Of a stretch of 64,000 nucleotides of DNA, positions 62,588-64,000 are shown piece by piece. The DNA comes from JASLDZ01 sp965199975 (lineage in GTDB: Bacteria > Pseudomonadota > Alphaproteobacteria > Caulobacterales > Caulobacteraceae). Every line of letters starts with the position of its first letter. Within the stretch, counting starts at the first letter, position 1. The notes under the pieces were generated by a model. That model made no database searches, was not told the DNA's origin, and was given only the letters and a program-made list of their open reading frames with translations. The stretch spans positions 1,364,001 through 1,428,000 of the forward strand of contig OZ241340.1 of NCBI GenBank assembly GCA_965199975.1, read 5' to 3'. Both the position numbers and the translations under genes were made by a program.

Positions 62588-64000
62588 ATGGCCGATGCGG
62601 CCGACACCGACGTTCTGATCATCGGCGCGGGCCCTGCGGGGCTGACCGCCGGCTATCTTCTCACCAAGGCCGGCCAGCGGGTGACGATCGCCGAGCGCGA
62701 TCCCGAGTATGTCGGCGGCATCAGCCGCACCGTGCGCTATAAGGACTTCCGCTTCGACATCGGCGGCCACCGCTTCTTCTCCAAGTCCAAGGAAGTCGTC
62801 GATCTCTGGAACGAGATCCTGCCCGACGACTTCATCGACCGGCCGCGCCTGTCGCGGATCTACTACGGCGGAAAATACTACGCCTACCCGCTCAAGGCGT
62901 TCGAGGCGCTGAAGAATTTGGGCGTCTTCACCGCCGCCATGTGCATGATGAGCTATGGCTGGGCCAAGGTCACGCCGATCGATCCGGCCAAGACCTTCCA
63001 CCAGTGGGTGCGCAACCAGTTCGGCGAGAAGCTGTTTTCGATCTTCTTCAAGACCTACACCGAGAAGGTGTGGGGCATGAGCTGCGACGATATCTCGTCC
63101 GACTGGGCGGCGCAGCGGATCAAGGGCCTGTCGCTGTCCTCGGCGGTGGCCGACGGGATCATTCGTTCGCTCGGCCTGAAGAAGAAGCCGGCCGCGGCTC
63201 TGGGCCAGCAGGGCGGGGTGAAGAGCCTGATCGAGAGCTTCCGCTACCCCCGCCTGGGCCCCGGCATGATGTGGGAGGCCGCGCGCGACAAGATGGTGGC
63301 GCAGGGCGGACAGGTGCGCATGGGCCGCGATCTCGTCAGCCTCGCCTGGGACGACGTCCGCTCGCTGTGGACGGGCACGTTCAAGCGCCACGATGGGGTG
63401 GTCGAAACGGTGACGGCGCACCACGCCATCTCCTCCGCGCCGATCGTGGAGCTGGGGCACGCCCTCGCGCCCAGCCTGGCGGCCAATACCGACTTGTCGC
63501 TCAAGTACCGCGACTTCATCACGGTGGCGCTGATCACGCGGGTGGAGGACACCCAGTCCTTCCCCGACAACTGGATCTACATCCACGACCCCAGCGTGAA
63601 GGTCGGGCGCATCCAGAACTTCCTGTCCTGGTCGCCTTTCATGGCCCCGGAAGGCTACGCGTGCCTCGGTCTGGAATACTTCTGCTTCGAGGGCGACGGC
63701 CTGTGGAGCGCGCCCGACGCCGAGCTGGTCGAGCTGGCCAAGCGCGAGATCGGCAAGATCGGCCTGATCTCGCCGGACAAGGTGATCGACGCCCACGTGG
63801 TGCGCCAGCCCAAGGCCTATCCGGTGTACGACGACACCTACGCGGCGAACGTGGAGCGCGTGCGCACCGAGATCGAGGCGCGCTTCCCGACGCTGCACCT
63901 CGTCGGCCGCAACGGCATGCACAAGTACAACAACCAGGACCACGCCATGATGACCGCCATGCTGACGGCGCAGAACATCCTGGAAGGCGCGCGCAAGTAC
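62588..64000 (+). CDS. NAD(P)/FAD-dependent oxidoreductase, UDP-galactopyranose-mutase-like (partial)
   Basis: 471 codons are visible and the frame stays open to the right edge. The N-terminal FAD-binding motif VLIIGAGPAGLTAGYLL is followed by GGISRTVRYKDFRFDIGGHR, the pattern of amine-oxidase/UDP-galactopyranose-mutase-like flavoproteins. FFKTYTEKVWGMSCDDIS and the late HLVGRNGMHKYNNQDHAM are also conserved in this group. ATG 62588 is preceded by GAGG. Association with GtrA and GT-C proteins suggests a sugar-ring or polyprenyl-sugar conversion for an envelope glycan; the reaction is not established. Confidence 0.88.
   Translation, partial: MADAADTDVLIIGAGPAGLTAGYLLTKAGQRVTIAERDPEYVGGISRTVRYKDFRFDIGGHRFFSKSKEVVDLWNEILPDDFIDRPRLSRIYYGGKYYAYPLKAFEALKNLGVFTAAMCMMSYGWAKVTPIDPAKTFHQWVRNQFGEKLFSIFFKTYTEKVWGMSCDDISSDWAAQRIKGLSLSSAVADGIIRSLGLKKKPAAALGQQGGVKSLIESFRYPRLGPGMMWEAARDKMVAQGGQVRMGRDLVSLAWDDVRSLWTGTFKRHDGVVETVTAHHAISSAPIVELGHALAPSLAANTDLSLKYRDFITVALITRVEDTQSFPDNWIYIHDPSVKVGRIQNFLSWSPFMAPEGYACLGLEYFCFEGDGLWSAPDAELVELAKREIGKIGLISPDKVIDAHVVRQPKAYPVYDDTYAANVERVRTEIEARFPTLHLVGRNGMHKYNNQDHAMMTAMLTAQNILEGARKY

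Overview
The window is a high-GC alphaproteobacterial chromosome segment, most likely from the Caulobacterales (Caulobacter/Phenylobacterium type). The evidence is: a CcrM-type GANTC methyltransferase with rnhB nearby; a divergent hfsD / hfsA-hfsB-like (holdfast polysaccharide export) locus with a good CtrA-box candidate; a zwf-pgl-edd Entner-Doudoroff operon; several large TonB-dependent receptors; and hisS-hisZ-hisG. Nearly all the DNA is coding. No rRNA, tRNA, insertion sequence, prophage or CRISPR array was found. No gene-free stretch exceeds 300 bases.

Layout. 1-3.8 kb: aa3 cytochrome oxidase operon ctaC-ctaD-ctaB (minus; ctaB runs off the left edge). 4.0-4.3 kb: small unknown protein (paralogue A). 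4.4-10.9 kb: MerR/LiuR-like regulator with a palindromic operator, then a beta-oxidation operon (acyl-CoA dehydrogenase, OsmC-like, thiolase, FadJ-like, two-TM protein). 10.9-15.5 kb (minus): tonB, ccrM, ClC channel, rnhB, with a 39-bp palindrome centred on a GANTC site in the ccrM leader. 15.6-18.7 kb: hfsB and hfsA (minus), hfsD (plus). 18.8-22.1 kb: Sel1 protein, two Gly-rich RcnB-like proteins, CCA/poly(A) polymerase-like enzyme. 22.3-25.4 kb: Fiu-like siderophore receptor and PiuC hydroxylase. 25.4-36.1 kb: a polysaccharide-utilisation locus with two TonB receptors, a GH144-like glucanase, a LacI regulator and a GH3 beta-glucosidase. The last two diverge across a LacI-type operator.

36.2-44.3 kb is mixed housekeeping: DUF2945 protein, AMP nucleosidase, queF, a lone sdhB, xseA, pgsA, eda. 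It ends with a membrane protein whose start codon lies inside a perfect hairpin downstream of a CtrA-box candidate, and with small unknown paralogue B. 44.5-50.5 kb: hybrid histidine kinase, then edd-pgl-zwf (minus) with an upstream palindrome. 50.6-55.2 kb: alpha/beta hydrolase, SapC, hotdog protein, DsbD-like protein. 55.3-58.9 kb: hisS-hisZ-hisG. 58.8-64 kb: two GT-C type membrane proteins, GtrA and a UDP-galactopyranose-mutase-like flavoprotein, which together suggest an envelope glycan locus; the flavoprotein is cut by the right edge.

The genes fit an aerobic oligotroph. TonB and the receptors import siderophore and glucan fragments, glycosidases release glucose, Zwf/Pgl/Edd/Eda oxidise it, fatty acids enter by beta-oxidation, and SdhB and the aa3 oxidase feed respiration. 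The most unusual signals are regulatory: the ccrM-leader palindrome, the CtrA boxes at hfs and at 43.9 kb, and the start-codon hairpin. The 45%-identical small-protein pair is the best candidate for something undescribed.
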